Below are positions 9,146-18,195 of a stretch of DNA of 64,000 nucleotides, in pieces. Origin of the DNA: Methylobacterium sp. J-070 (GTDB lineage: Bacteria > Pseudomonadota > Alphaproteobacteria > Rhizobiales > Beijerinckiaceae); NCBI RefSeq assembly GCF_022829385.1, contig NZ_JAKSXX010000123.1, positions 62,001-126,000 of the forward strand, written 5' to 3'. A model generated the notes under the pieces. It was not told where the DNA came from, ran no database searches, and saw only the letters and a list, made by a program, of their open reading frames with translations. How positions within the stretch are numbered: the first letter of the stretch is position 1; each line of letters begins with the position of its first letter. A program made the translations under genes and the position numbers.

Positions 9146-9369
9146 CGGCTTCTTGGCCTGCGAGGCGTCCCCGGCGGCCGGAGGCAGCGGATCTCCGGCT
9201 CCCGACCGGTCCCGGGGCTGCCGTCGGGCCCCTCGGCGGCCCCTCGACGGCCCCCTCGGCATGAGGGCGCGGCTCGCACGGCGGGCGTCCGACAGGCTCC
9301 CGGTTCGACGGCGGTGCAAATGTCGCCGGCGCGCTTGCCGCGCGGCGCGCCGGCGCGCAGGAATGGCCG

Positions 9370-10164
9370 ATGGACGCTTACCAGGACCTGCTCCGGCGCA
9401 TCCTCGAGCAGGGGACCGCCAAGGATGACCGCACCGGCACCGGGACGCTCTCGGTGTTCGGCCACCAGATGCGCTTCGACCTGTCGGCCGGGTTCCCGCT
9501 GGTCACCACGAAGCGGCTGCACCTGCGCTCGATCATCCACGAGCTGCTCTGGTTCCTCGCGGGCGACACCAACGTGGCCGCCCTCCGGGCGAACGGGGTG
9601 ACGATCTGGGACGAGTGGGCCGACGCGGATGGCGACCTCGGCCCGGTCTACGGCCGGCAGTGGCGCTCCTGGCAGAAGCCCGGCGGCGGCACCGTCGACC
9701 AGATCGCCTGGGTGCTCGACGAGATCCGGCGCAACCCGGATTCCCGCCGCCTGATCGTCTCCGCCTGGAACCCGGCGGACCTCGACCGGATGGCGCTCGC
9801 CCCCTGCCACTGCCTGTTCCAATTCTACGTGAGCGAGGGGCGGCTCTCCTGCCAGCTCTACCAGCGCTCGGCGGACGCCTTCCTGGGCGTGCCGTTCAAC
9901 ATCGCGAGCTACGCGCTCCTGACCCACATGATCGCCCAGGTGACCGGGCTCGGGGTCGGCGATTTCGTCCACACCTTCGGCGACGCGCATCTCTACCGGA
10001 ACCACCTGGAGCAGACCCGCACCCTGCTCGCCCGGGAGCCACGCCCCCTGCCGCGGCTGCGGCTCAACCCGGCGGTGCGCGATCTGTTCGCCTTCCGGTA
10101 CGAGGACTTCGCCGTCGAGGGCTACGATCCCCATCCCGCCATCGCGGCGCCGGTGGCGGTATGA
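9370..10164 (+). CDS. thyA: Thymidylate synthase
   Basis: Makes dTMP from dUMP with methylenetetrahydrofolate as one-carbon donor and reductant. It has 264 residues, the same length as the E. coli enzyme, with the catalytic nucleophile Cys146 in [11 protein letters not shown], the dUMP-binding [17 protein letters not shown] and the N-terminal [12 protein letters not shown]. The stop overlaps the folA start in ATGA, so translation of the two is coupled. This matters because ThyA yields dihydrofolate that FolA must recycle. Confidence 0.98.
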   Translation: MDAYQDLLRRILEQGTAKDDRTGTGTLSVFGHQMRFDLSAGFPLVTTKRLHLRSIIHELLWFLAGDTNVAALRANGVTIWDEWADADGDLGPVYGRQWRSWQKPGGGTVDQIAWVLDEIRRNPDSRRLIVSAWNPADLDRMALAPCHCLFQFYVSEGRLSCQLYQRSADAFLGVPFNIASYALLTHMIAQVTGLGVGDFVHTFGDAHLYRNHLEQTRTLLAREPRPLPRLRLNPAVRDLFAFRYEDFAVEGYDPHPAIAAPVAV

Positions 10165-10652
10165 GTCCGATCGTCTCGCTGGTGGCGGCCGTCGCCCGCA
10201 ACGGCGTGATCGGCCGCGACAACGGGCTCGCCTGGCACCTGTCCAGCGACCTGAGGCGGTTCAAGGCCCTGACCATGGGCAAGCCGATGCTGATGGGTCG
10301 CAGGACCTGGGACTCGATCGGCCGGCCGCTGCCGGGGCGGCGCACGCTGGTGCTCACCCGGGACCGCGGCTTCCGGGCCGAAGGCGCCGAGGCCGTCCAC
10401 GACTGGGAGACCGCGCTGGCCGCCGCCGCCGGGGCGGAGCTGATGGTGGTGGGGGGCGCCGAGATCTACGCGCTCGCGCTTGCGCGGGCCGATCGCCTCC
10501 ACCTCACCGAGGTCGACGCCGAGCCGGCGGGCGACGTGCGATTTCCGGACTTCGACCGGGCGCAGTTCCGGGAGACGTTCCGCGAACCGCATCCCGCCGG
10601 CCCGCGCGACGAGCACGCCTTCGCGTTCGTCGACTGGGAGCGCGTCCGCTGA
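10161..10652 (+). CDS. folA: Dihydrofolate reductase
   Basis: NADPH-dependent reduction of dihydrofolate to tetrahydrofolate. The 163-residue protein shows [14 protein letters not shown] at the substrate and cofactor entrance, the Asp of the active site in [27 protein letters not shown], and [12 protein letters not shown] for cofactor binding. The ATG overlaps the thyA stop by four bases. About 280 bases without a recognised gene follow before hflK. Confidence 0.97.
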   Translation: MSPIVSLVAAVARNGVIGRDNGLAWHLSSDLRRFKALTMGKPMLMGRRTWDSIGRPLPGRRTLVLTRDRGFRAEGAEAVHDWETALAAAAGAELMVVGGAEIYALALARADRLHLTEVDAEPAGDVRFPDFDRAQFRETFREPHPAGPRDEHAFAFVDWERVR

Positions 10653-10930
10653 GGCGCGCCGCCGCGGTTGCCTTCCACGCCCCGCGTGCCCACCTGCCAG
10701 CCTTGACAGCATGGGGCGTGCGCCCGCAGGTGCCTGTCGGGTGTGCGCCCGGACCGGGCGCGGGTCGGGCGGGAAGCTGCGCGGACGCAGGCGCTTAGGC
10801 CTTCGACCCGACGGGTTCGCGCAGCGGCCGGCCCGGCGCGTCGGGGCTCGGCGGGCGGGCGTGGCCGTTGGGGCAGGGGGCGCGGGTCGGTGTAGGGCCG
10901 GGCGCGGACAGGCGGGAGACGACGGCTAGG

Positions 10931-12106
10931 ATGCCTTGGAGCAATCAGAGCGGCGGCGGAGGTCCCTGGGGCCGGCCCGGCGGCAACGGCGGCGGTGGCG
11001 GCCCGTGGGGCGGCGGCGGCAAGACCCCGCCGAACCTCGAAGACCTGCTCCGGCGCGGGCAGGACCGGCTGCGCAACCTGATTCCGGGCGGCGGCGGCAC
11101 CGGCGGCTACGGCGGCGGCTCGACGGGCTTCGGCGGCGGCCGCAGCGCGGCGGTGGTCGCGGCGCTCGCCGTCGCGGTCTGGCTCGCCACGGGCTTCTAC
11201 ACCGTCTACCCGCGGCAGGTCGGCATCGAGACGATCTTCGGCCGCTACGTCGGCACCAAGGGCGAGGGCCTGCGCTACAACTTTCCCTACCCGATCGGCG
11301 GCGTCGTCAAGCCGGATGTCGGCTCGCAGAACTCCATCCAGATCGGGTTCCGCTCCGGTCCGGGCGGCCAGGGCCGGAACAGCGACCGGCCGGACGAGAG
11401 CCTGATGCTCACCGGCGACGAGAACATCGTCGACCTCGACTTCGAGGTGCAGTGGCGCGTCAATCCGCTCAAGGCCTCCGACTTCGTGTTCAACCTCCAG
11501 AACCCGGAGGGCACCATCAAGGCGATCTCCGAGAGCGCGATGCGCGAGGTGATCGGCCGCCGCAACATCCAGGCGATCCTGACCAACGAGCAGTCGAGCA
11601 TCGCCCAGGAGGTCAAGGAGATGGTCCAGAAGGCGCTGGACGAGTACGGCGCCGGCGTGCGCATCGAGGTGGTGCAGCTCGTCTCGGTCAACCCGCCGCC
11701 GGAGGTGCGCCCCGCCTTCATCGACGTCAACGCCGCCCAGCAGGACGCCGATACGGCGCAGAACGAGGCCAAGACCTACGCCAGCCGCGAGGTGCCGCAG
11801 GCCCGGGGCAAGGCGTCGCAGATCGTCCAGCAGGCCGAGGCCTACCGGACCAAGGCGACGGCCGACGCCACCGGCCAGGCCGCGCGCTTCAGCGAGGTCT
11901 ACGCCTCCTACAAGGCCGCCCCGGCGATCAGCCGCGAGCGGATCTTCCTGGAGACGATGGAGAAGGTCCTGGGCTCCGTGAACAAGGTGATCATCGACCA
12001 GAACGGGACGCAGCCCGGGGCGGCGACCGCCGCCGGTGTGCTGCCGGTACTGCCGCTCTCGGAGTTCGGCGCCCGGGCCCCGACCCAGACGGGAGCCGCC
12101 CGATGA
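10931..12106 (+). CDS. hflK: FtsH protease modulator HflK
   Basis: SPFH/prohibitin-family membrane protein that, with HflC, forms a large cage around FtsH and restrains its membrane proteolysis. 391 residues: a Gly-rich disordered N-terminal stretch of about 65 residues, one transmembrane helix near SAAVVAALAVAVWLATGF, then the periplasmic SPFH domain and a long Ala/Glu/Gln-rich coiled-coil segment. The start ATG is preceded by CTAGG only, but begins the usual MPWSNQSGGGGPWG. The stop overlaps hflC in ATGA. Confidence 0.96.
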   Translation: MPWSNQSGGGGPWGRPGGNGGGGGPWGGGGKTPPNLEDLLRRGQDRLRNLIPGGGGTGGYGGGSTGFGGGRSAAVVAALAVAVWLATGFYTVYPRQVGIETIFGRYVGTKGEGLRYNFPYPIGGVVKPDVGSQNSIQIGFRSGPGGQGRNSDRPDESLMLTGDENIVDLDFEVQWRVNPLKASDFVFNLQNPEGTIKAISESAMREVIGRRNIQAILTNEQSSIAQEVKEMVQKALDEYGAGVRIEVVQLVSVNPPPEVRPAFIDVNAAQQDADTAQNEAKTYASREVPQARGKASQIVQQAEAYRTKATADATGQAARFSEVYASYKAAPAISRERIFLETMEKVLGSVNKVIIDQNGTQPGAATAAGVLPVLPLSEFGARAPTQTGAAR

Positions 12107-13071
12107 AACAGGCCCTCCGCACCGGCCTGATCGCGGTCGCCGCGATCGTCGCGATCGGGCTCTACGCCTCGATCTTCACCGTCGGCCAGATGCAGCAGGC
12201 GCTGGTCCTGCAGTTCGGCCGGGTCCGGGCCGTCCTCAACCCCACCGGCGAGGAGAAGCCCGGGCTCTACTTCAAGATTCCGTTCGTCGAGAACGTGGTG
12301 ATCTTCGACAAGCGGGTGCTCGACCTCGACCTGCCGGTCCAGACGGTGCTCACCGCCGACCGGCAGAACCTGGAGGTGGACGCCTTCGCGCGCTACCGCA
12401 TCCTCGATCCCCTGCGCTTTTATCAGGCGGTGGGCAATGTCGGGCTCGCCAACCAGCGGCTCGCCAGCTTCACCAATTCGAGCCTGCGCAACGTGCTCGC
12501 CCGCTCGACCCGCGACGCCATCGTCAAGACCGAGCGCGGCCAGCTGATGCACAACATCCAGGAGGACGTGAACCGGCAGGCGAAGGCGCTGGGCGTCGAG
12601 ATCGTCGACCTGCGTATGACCCGCGTCGACCTGCCGGCGCAGAACTCGGCCGCCGTCTACAAGCGGATGAAGACCGAGCGCGAGCGCGAGGCCGCCGACA
12701 TCCGCGCCAACGGCGACCAGATCGCCGCCACGATCCGCGCCAAGGCCGACCGCGAGGTCACGGTGATCCTGGCTGACGCGACCCAGACCTCCGAGCAGCT
12801 GCGCGGCCAGGGCGACGCCGACAAGAACCGGATCCTCGCGGACGCGTTCGGGAAGGATCCGGATTTCTTCAGCTTCTACCGCTCGATGCAGGCCTACGAG
12901 ACCGGGCTGAAGGGCTCCGACACGCGGCTGGTGATCAGCCCGAACTCGGATTTCTTCCGCTACTTCAGCGACCCGCAGGGTCGGGCGGCGGCTTCTGCGG
13001 CCCCCCGGGGCCCGCGCGGACCCGCCGATCCGAGCGCCACCACGGGATCGACGACCGGGGCGGCGCGCTGA
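12103..13071 (+). CDS. hflC: FtsH protease modulator HflC
   Basis: Partner of HflK. The 322 residues begin with an uncleaved membrane anchor (TGLIAVAAIVAIGLYASIF), then an SPFH domain with QQALVLQFGRVR and PGLYFKIPFVENV, then a charged coiled coil (KTEREREAADIRANGDQ) and a Pro/Ala-rich tail. The four-base overlap with hflK indicates translational coupling and equal amounts of both. A strong hairpin lies between its end and the protease gene. Confidence 0.96.
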   Translation: MKQALRTGLIAVAAIVAIGLYASIFTVGQMQQALVLQFGRVRAVLNPTGEEKPGLYFKIPFVENVVIFDKRVLDLDLPVQTVLTADRQNLEVDAFARYRILDPLRFYQAVGNVGLANQRLASFTNSSLRNVLARSTRDAIVKTERGQLMHNIQEDVNRQAKALGVEIVDLRMTRVDLPAQNSAAVYKRMKTEREREAADIRANGDQIAATIRAKADREVTVILADATQTSEQLRGQGDADKNRILADAFGKDPDFFSFYRSMQAYETGLKGSDTRLVISPNSDFFRYFSDPQGRAAASAAPRGPRGPADPSATTGSTTGAAR

Positions 13072-13124
13072 TCGACCGCGTGTTGGCGCCATGGCGCCCG
13101 GGGACTACTTTGCGAGACACTCAG

Positions 13125-13154
13125 GCGGGCCCCGATCTCGGATCGCGGGCCCGC
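13125..13154 (+). terminator. Strong hairpin between hflC and degP
   Basis: GCGGGCCC at 13125-13132 pairs with GGGCCCGC at 13147-13154, and inside it CGATC (13133-13137) pairs with GATCG (13141-13145), leaving a 3-base loop and one bulged C. That is 13 base pairs, 31 bases before the degP start and with no T run after it. It could end hflKC transcription, act as an attenuator, or stabilise the upstream message 3-prime end. Confidence 0.55.
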
Positions 13155-13184
13155 ACAGCCGGAAACGCGTTCTTGAAGAGGTCG

Positions 13185-14738
13185 ATGATGCACCCCGTCG
13201 CGAGCGCCCCCGAGGCGCCCTTCGGCCGCGCGAAGGCGCAGCCCCGTTCCCGCGCCCGCGCGCTGATGGCCGCGATCCTGGTCGGCGCCTCCGTGGGGGT
13301 CTCCCTGGCGGGCGCCGCCCTTCCGATCCCGGCCTTCGCCAAGGGGCCGGCCTCCCTGGCCGACCTCGCCGATCAGGTCACCGACGCGGTGGTGAACATC
13401 TCCGCCTCCACCACCGTGGAGGCCCGGGGCGGCCGCGCCATGCCGCAGGTGCCCCCGGGCACGCCCTTCGAAGACCTGTTCGAGGAATTCTTCAACCGCC
13501 GCGGCGGCAAGGGCGGCGAGCGCGGGGACAACGACGCGCCGCGCCAGCAGCGCAAGTCCAACTCCCTGGGCTCGGGCTTCATCATCGACGCCTCCGGCAT
13601 CGTGGTGACCAACAACCACGTCATCGGCGACGCCAACGACATCCAGGTCATCCTGCACGACGGCACCAAGCTGAAGGCAGAGATCGTCGGCAAGGATTCG
13701 AAGATCGACCTCGCGGTGCTGCGGGTGAAGCCCACCGCCGACCGCCCGCTGAAGGCGGTGCCGTTCGGCGATTCCGACAAGATGCGGCCGGGTGACTGGG
13801 TCATCGCCATCGGCAACCCGTTCGGGCTGGGCGGCTCGGTCTCGGCCGGCATCGTCTCGGCCCGGGGCCGGAACATCGAGTCCGGACCCTACGACAACTA
13901 CATCCAGACCGACGCGGCCATCAACAAGGGCAATTCGGGCGGTCCGCTGTTCAACATGGACGGCGAGGTGATCGGCATCAACACGGCGATCCTGTCGCCC
14001 ACCGGAGGCTCGGTGGGCATCGGCTTCGCGGTGCCCTCCGACACGGCCAAGCCGGTGATCGACCAGCTGCGCGACTTCGGCGAGGTCCGGCGTGGCTGGC
14101 TCGGCGTGCGCATCCAGAACGTCGACGACGCCACCGCGGAGGCCCTCAACCTCAAGGGCGGGGCGCGGGGTGCCCTGGTGGCCGGCGTCGACGAGAAGGG
14201 CCCGGCCAAGATCGCCGGCATCGAGGTCGGCGACGTGATCCTGAAGTTCAACGGCGCCCCGGTGAAGGCCTCGGGCGACCTGCCGCGCATCGTCGCCTCG
14301 ACGCCCGTCGGCCAGAAGGTCGACGTGGTGGTCATGCGCAAGGGCGAGGAGGTGACGAAGCCCGTCACCCTCGGCCGGCTCGAGGACACCGACAAGCCGC
14401 AGCTCGCCAACCTGCGCCAGCCCGAGCCCGAGAGCGCGACCCGTCAGGCGCTCGGCCTCAACCTCTCCGGCATGACCGACGATCTGCGTAAGAAGTACTC
14501 TATCAAGGACACCGTGAAGGGCGTCGTCGTCACCCGCGTCGATCCGAACTCGACCGCGGCCGACAAGCGGATCCAGCCGGGCGAGGTGATCGTCGAGGTC
14601 GGCCAGGAAGCGGTGAACACCCCCGCCGACGTGACCAAGCGGGTCGACGCCCTGAAGAAGGACGGGCGCAAGTCGGTGCTGCTGCTGGTGGCGAGCGCCA
14701 CGGGCGACGTGCGCTTCGTGGCGGTCGGCCTGGACTGA
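13185..14738 (+). CDS. degP: Periplasmic Do-type serine endoprotease (DegP family)
   Basis: Degrades or refolds misfolded envelope proteins. The N-terminus has a signal peptide (about residues 19-50, ending near IPAFA). The trypsin-like domain shows the catalytic triad: His in TNNHVIGDAND, Asp in SKIDLAVLRV and Ser in NKGNSGGPLF. Two PDZ domains follow (RGWLGVRIQ onwards and the C-terminal TRVDPNSTAADKRIQPGEV). The two ATGs at 13185 and 13188 both follow GAAGAGG; the second has the better spacing. 517 residues. The position after hflKC is a conserved Hyphomicrobiales arrangement. Confidence 0.95.
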   Translation: MMHPVASAPEAPFGRAKAQPRSRARALMAAILVGASVGVSLAGAALPIPAFAKGPASLADLADQVTDAVVNISASTTVEARGGRAMPQVPPGTPFEDLFEEFFNRRGGKGGERGDNDAPRQQRKSNSLGSGFIIDASGIVVTNNHVIGDANDIQVILHDGTKLKAEIVGKDSKIDLAVLRVKPTADRPLKAVPFGDSDKMRPGDWVIAIGNPFGLGGSVSAGIVSARGRNIESGPYDNYIQTDAAINKGNSGGPLFNMDGEVIGINTAILSPTGGSVGIGFAVPSDTAKPVIDQLRDFGEVRRGWLGVRIQNVDDATAEALNLKGGARGALVAGVDEKGPAKIAGIEVGDVILKFNGAPVKASGDLPRIVASTPVGQKVDVVVMRKGEEVTKPVTLGRLEDTDKPQLANLRQPEPESATRQALGLNLSGMTDDLRKKYSIKDTVKGVVVTRVDPNSTAADKRIQPGEVIVEVGQEAVNTPADVTKRVDALKKDGRKSVLLLVASATGDVRFVAVGLD

Positions 14739-14761
14739 GCGGCATCCCGCCATCCCGAGGT

Positions 14762-14796
14762 CGAAGGCTGTCGCCTTTCCGAGGCGGCAGCCTTCG
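14762..14796. terminator. Terminator hairpin after degP
   Basis: CGAAGGCTGTCGCC at 14762-14775 pairs with GGCGGCAGCCTTCG at 14783-14796 around a 7-base loop, with one G-U pair in 14. It stands 23 bases after the degP stop. No T run follows. Confidence 0.6.
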
Positions 14797-14882
14797 CGCG
14801 TTCGGGAGGCTGCCTTGACGCGATGGCTCGCTGACGCACACTGCCGCGGCGAGTCGGTACGGCTCGACCGAGCTCGAACCCC

Positions 14883-15203
14883 ATGACGGCCGTTGCCTTC
14901 GACACCCTGAAGTTCGCCCGCGCCCTGCGCGAGAAGGCAAACCTGACGCCGGAGCAGGCCGAGGGCCTCGCCGATGCGCTGGTCGACGTCTTCGACGGGA
15001 ACCTCGCCACGAAGGCCGACATCCGCGACGTTCAAGCCGATATCCAGATCGTTCGAACCGACATCGAAACGCTGCGTCTCACGACTCGAGCGGATATCGC
15101 GTCTGCGAAGGTCGAGACCGTGCGCTGGCTGGTCGGCGCGGTCGGCTTTCAGACGCTGGCCGTGCTGGGCGCCGTCGGCGCCCTGACCCGGACCATCCAC
15201 TGA
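14883..15203 (+). CDS. DUF1640-like coiled-coil membrane protein
   Basis: A 106-residue protein that begins FDTLKFARALREKANLTPEQAEGLADAL, continues as a coiled coil with repeated DI-x-x-V/L heptads (residues 42-75), and ends with one membrane helix (LVGAVGFQTLAVLGAVGAL). This matches the DUF1640/CCDC90-like layout shared with mitochondrial uniporter-regulator relatives. The bacterial role is unknown. Composition and orientation separate it from degP by a strong hairpin; it converges on serB. Confidence 0.75.
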   Translation: MTAVAFDTLKFARALREKANLTPEQAEGLADALVDVFDGNLATKADIRDVQADIQIVRTDIETLRLTTRADIASAKVETVRWLVGAVGFQTLAVLGAVGALTRTIH

Positions 15204-15207
15204 ACGC

Positions 15208-16101
15208 TCACCCCACGAACTCCGCCGCCGCGTAGCCCTGCAGGTAGAGCAGCGCGGTGAGGTCCCCGTGCTCGACGCGGACATGGGCCGCGGCGGCGAC
15301 CGCGGGCTTGGCCCGAAACGCCACGCCGAGACCGGCCTCGGCCAGCATGTCGAGGTCGTTGGCGCCATCGCCGACCGCGAGCGTCTCCGTCGGGCCGAGG
15401 CCGAGCGTCTCGCGCAGTTCGATCAGCGTGGCGCGCTTCTCGGCCTTGCCGACGATCGGATCCTTCACGGTGCCGGTGAGCCGCCCGTCCGCCACGCCCA
15501 GCAGGTTGGACCGGTGCTCGTGGAACCCGATCGTCGCCGCGATGGGCCCGGTGAACAGGGTGAAGCCCCCCGAGACCAGGCAGGTCCGGGCGCCGTGGGC
15601 CCGCATCGTCTGCACCAGGGTGCGGCCGCCGGGCGTGAGGCTCAGGCGCTCGGCGATCAGACCGTCGACCGCCGCCACCGGGATGTCCTTCAGGAGCGCC
15701 ACGCGCTCGCGCAGCGCCGGCTCGAACGCGATCTCGCCGCGCATCGCCCGCTCGGTGATCGCCGCGACGTGGTCCTTGAGGCCCAGCGTCCCGGCGAGCT
15801 CGTCGATGCATTCCTGCTCGATCATGGTCGAATCCATGTCGGCCAGGAACAGGCGCTTGCGCCGATGCGCGTCGGCGGGCAGCACGGCGAGGTCGATCGG
15901 CTCCCCGCCGAGCGCCGTGCGCAGCCTCTCCGTGAGCGAAGCCGCCGACGCGGGCGCGCCGGGGACCAGGATCTCGGCGGCGACCGACCCGTGCAGGATC
16001 CGGGGCTGGTGCTCCGTCCGCAGCACGGCGCGGGTCTCGGCCAGGACCGCGTCGGTGATGGACGGCCGATCCGGGTTTGCTATCAGGACCGCGACCAGCA
16101 T
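15208..16101 (-). CDS. serB: Phosphoserine phosphatase
   Basis: Last step of serine synthesis, hydrolysing O-phospho-L-serine. The 297 residues have an N-terminal regulatory-type region (about 1-80) and a HAD hydrolase domain with the DxDST nucleophile motif in [18 protein letters not shown] (Asp88 nucleophile), the Ser in [10 protein letters not shown], and [15 protein letters not shown]. Serine feeds the serine cycle in methylotrophs, so the enzyme is of more than biosynthetic interest here. Divergent from miaA with 14 bases between the starts. Confidence 0.95.
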   Translation of the reverse strand: MLVAVLIANPDRPSITDAVLAETRAVLRTEHQPRILHGSVAAEILVPGAPASAASLTERLRTALGGEPIDLAVLPADAHRRKRLFLADMDSTMIEQECIDELAGTLGLKDHVAAITERAMRGEIAFEPALRERVALLKDIPVAAVDGLIAERLSLTPGGRTLVQTMRAHGARTCLVSGGFTLFTGPIAATIGFHEHRSNLLGVADGRLTGTVKDPIVGKAEKRATLIELRETLGLGPTETLAVGDGANDLDMLAEAGLGVAFRAKPAVAAAAHVRVEHGDLTALLYLQGYAAAEFVG

Positions 16102-16115
16102 CGTGGAGGCTCGCC

Positions 16116-17033
16116 TTGCCAGACCGGGAGGAGGCCGGGGGCCGCCCGGCGGCGATCCTCATCGCAGGGCCCACCGCGTCGGGCAAGTCGGCGCTCGCCG
16201 TCCGGCTGGCGCAACGCCACGGCGGCGTGGTGATCAACACCGATTCCATGCAGGTCTACGCGGATCTGCGCCGCCTGACCGCCCGGCCCGATCCCGACGA
16301 GGAAGCCCGGGTCCCGCACCGGCTCTACGGCCATGTCGATGGCGCCGTGAATTATTCCGTGGGGCATTTCTCACGGGATGCGGCGGCGCTGCTCCGGAGC
16401 CTCGACGGGCGGTTGCCGGTCTTCGTCGGCGGGACAGGCCTGTATTTCCGGGCGCTGGAGCAGGGGTTTTCGGAGCTGCCGCCGGTGCCCAAGGCGGTGC
16501 GGGCGCAGGTGCGGGACGAGGCCGCGGGACGCCCCACCCAGGCGCTGCATGCCGATCTCGCCCGGCACGACCCCGCGGGCGCCGCCCGCCTGCGCCCGAG
16601 CGACCGGATGCGGGTGATGCGCGCCCTGGAGATCTTTCTCGCCACAGGCCGGCCGATCGCGAGTTTCTACGGCGATCCGGTGCCCGGCCCGCTGGCCGGC
16701 TGGGATCTCCAAAAGATCTTCCTGGCCCCCGACCGCGACGTGCTGCGCGCCCGGATCGACGCCCGGTTCCGCACCATGATCGCCGGGGGCGCACTGGACG
16801 AAGTCGCCCGCCTGCGGTTGCGGAAGCTCGATCCGATGCTGCCGGTGATGCGCGCCCACGGGGTGCCGGGGCTGATCGCCCATCTCGACGGGACGATCGA
16901 CCTGGAGGCGGCGATCGTGCGGGGCCAGGCGGATACGCGCGCCTACGCCAAGCGCCAGTTCACGTGGTTTCGCCACCAGATGGGGACGGACTGGCGCTGG
17001 ATGGATCCGGAGGTGGCCGTGGCTGAGCTGTGA
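16116..17033 (+). CDS. miaA: tRNA dimethylallyltransferase
   Basis: Transfers dimethylallyl to A37 of tRNAs that read codons starting with U, a precursor of ms2i6A. The P-loop GPTASGKS lies at residues 18-25, followed by [23 protein letters not shown] at 16116 is chosen as start: GGAGG at 16105-16109 stands six bases before it and the next in-frame start is upstream inside the serB promoter. That site overlaps the 14-base gap with serB, so the promoters must lie within each other's coding start. 305 residues. Confidence 0.93.
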   Translation: MPDREEAGGRPAAILIAGPTASGKSALAVRLAQRHGGVVINTDSMQVYADLRRLTARPDPDEEARVPHRLYGHVDGAVNYSVGHFSRDAAALLRSLDGRLPVFVGGTGLYFRALEQGFSELPPVPKAVRAQVRDEAAGRPTQALHADLARHDPAGAARLRPSDRMRVMRALEIFLATGRPIASFYGDPVPGPLAGWDLQKIFLAPDRDVLRARIDARFRTMIAGGALDEVARLRLRKLDPMLPVMRAHGVPGLIAHLDGTIDLEAAIVRGQADTRAYAKRQFTWFRHQMGTDWRWMDPEVAVAEL

Positions 17034-17047
17034 GGCCGCCGCGGGAT

Positions 17048-17070
17048 CCCTCCCCCCTTGCCGGGGAGGG
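17048..17070. terminator. CCCTCCCC/GGGGAGGG hairpin
   Basis: CCCTCCCC at 17048-17055 pairs with GGGGAGGG at 17063-17070 around CCTTGCC. It stands in the convergent gap between miaA and the dehydrogenase gene. The same 8-base stem recurs at 27448-27469 and 52033-52055, so it is a dispersed element that probably serves as a two-way terminator. Confidence 0.5.
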
Positions 17071-17193
17071 TGGCCCCTGCGTCAGCAGGGATCGGGGAGG
17101 GAAGCGCGGCTTCAGGAAAAGGAGAGGCCGTCATGAAGGCTGGAGCCCCATCCTGCACCGGCGCTCCCCTCTCCCGACCCCCTTCGGGCGCCA

Positions 17194-17217
17194 CCCTCTC
17201 CCGCAGAGGGGAGAGGG
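17194..17217. terminator. CCCTCTCCC/GGGAGAGGG hairpin
   Basis: CCCTCTCCC at 17194-17202 pairs with GGGAGAGGG at 17209-17217 around GCAGAG. It is the second palindrome in the 240-base convergent gap after miaA and lies 57 bases past the end of the leftward dehydrogenase gene. Close in sequence to the CCCTCCCC family. Confidence 0.5.
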
Positions 17218-17273
17218 AGAGCACCTGGGGCCGTTTCCGCCTGATTCTGACCGCGAGCAGAAACCGCCGACCC

Positions 17274-18143
17274 TCAGCGCTCCAGCCGCGCCACCAGGCT
17301 CGACGTGTCCCAGCGGTTGCCGCCCATGGCCTGCACCTCGGCGTAGAACTGGTCGACCAGGGCCGAGACCGGCAGCTTGGCGCCGTTGCGGCGGGCCTCG
17401 TCGAGCAGGATGCCCAGGTCCTTGCGCATCCAGTCGACCGCGAAGCCGAAGTCGAACTTGCCCTGGTTCATGGTCTTGCCGCGGTTCTCCATCTGCCAGG
17501 AGCCGGCGGCCCCCTTGGAGATCACGTCGAGCACCGCCTCGACGTCGAGGCCGGCGCGCTTGGCGAAGTGGACGCCCTCCGACAGGCCCTGGACCAGCCC
17601 GGCGATGCAGATCTGGTTGACCATCTTGGTGAGCTGGCCGGCGCCCACGGGGCCCATCAGCCGGCAGGCCCGGGCGAAGGATCCGATCGCCCCCTCGACC
17701 TTGGCGTAGGTCGCGGGCTCGCCGCCGCACATCACGGTGAGCACGCCGTTCTCGGCGCCGGCCTGGCCGCCGGAGACCGGGGCGTCGATGAAGCCCACCC
17801 CCTTGGCCTCAGCGGCAGTGGCGAGTTCCCGGGCGACCTCGGCCGACGCGGTGGTATGATCGACGAAGATCGCGCCGGGCTTCATGCCGGCCAGCGCCCC
17901 ATCCTCGCCCAGCACGACGCTGCGCAGGTCGTCGTCGTTGCCCACGCAGGCGAACACGATCTCGGCCCCCTCGACGGCCTGCCGGGGCGTGGCCGCGGAG
18001 GCGCCGCCGTAGGTCTTCACCCAGGCCTCCGCCTTGGGGGTGGTGCGGTTGTAGACGGTGACGTCGTGGCCTCCCTTCTTGGCGAGGTGGCCCGCCATCG
18101 GGCCGCCCATCACGCCGAGACCCAGGAATGCGACCTTCGCCAT
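17274..18143 (-). CDS. NAD(P)-dependent beta-hydroxyacid dehydrogenase
   Basis: A 289-residue member of the 3-hydroxyisobutyrate/tartronate-semialdehyde dehydrogenase family. Seen: the Rossmann fingerprint FLGLGVMGGPMAGHL at the N-terminus, the substrate-binding FIDAPVSGGQAGAENG, and the catalytic Lys in GAGQLTKMVNQI. The substrate cannot be fixed: 3-hydroxyisobutyrate, tartronate semialdehyde or a related beta-hydroxy acid are all possible. It lies 52 bases after the MctP-like symporter gene on the same strand, so it may handle a carboxylate taken up by it. Confidence 0.88.
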   Translation of the reverse strand: MAKVAFLGLGVMGGPMAGHLAKKGGHDVTVYNRTTPKAEAWVKTYGGASAATPRQAVEGAEIVFACVGNDDDLRSVVLGEDGALAGMKPGAIFVDHTTASAEVARELATAAEAKGVGFIDAPVSGGQAGAENGVLTVMCGGEPATYAKVEGAIGSFARACRLMGPVGAGQLTKMVNQICIAGLVQGLSEGVHFAKRAGLDVEAVLDVISKGAAGSWQMENRGKTMNQGKFDFGFAVDWMRKDLGILLDEARRNGAKLPVSALVDQFYAEVQAMGGNRWDTSSLVARLER

Positions 18144-18195
18144 TATGCTCTCCTCATGAGCGCCGGGGCGCCCCGGCGCGGTCTCAAACAGTGGT

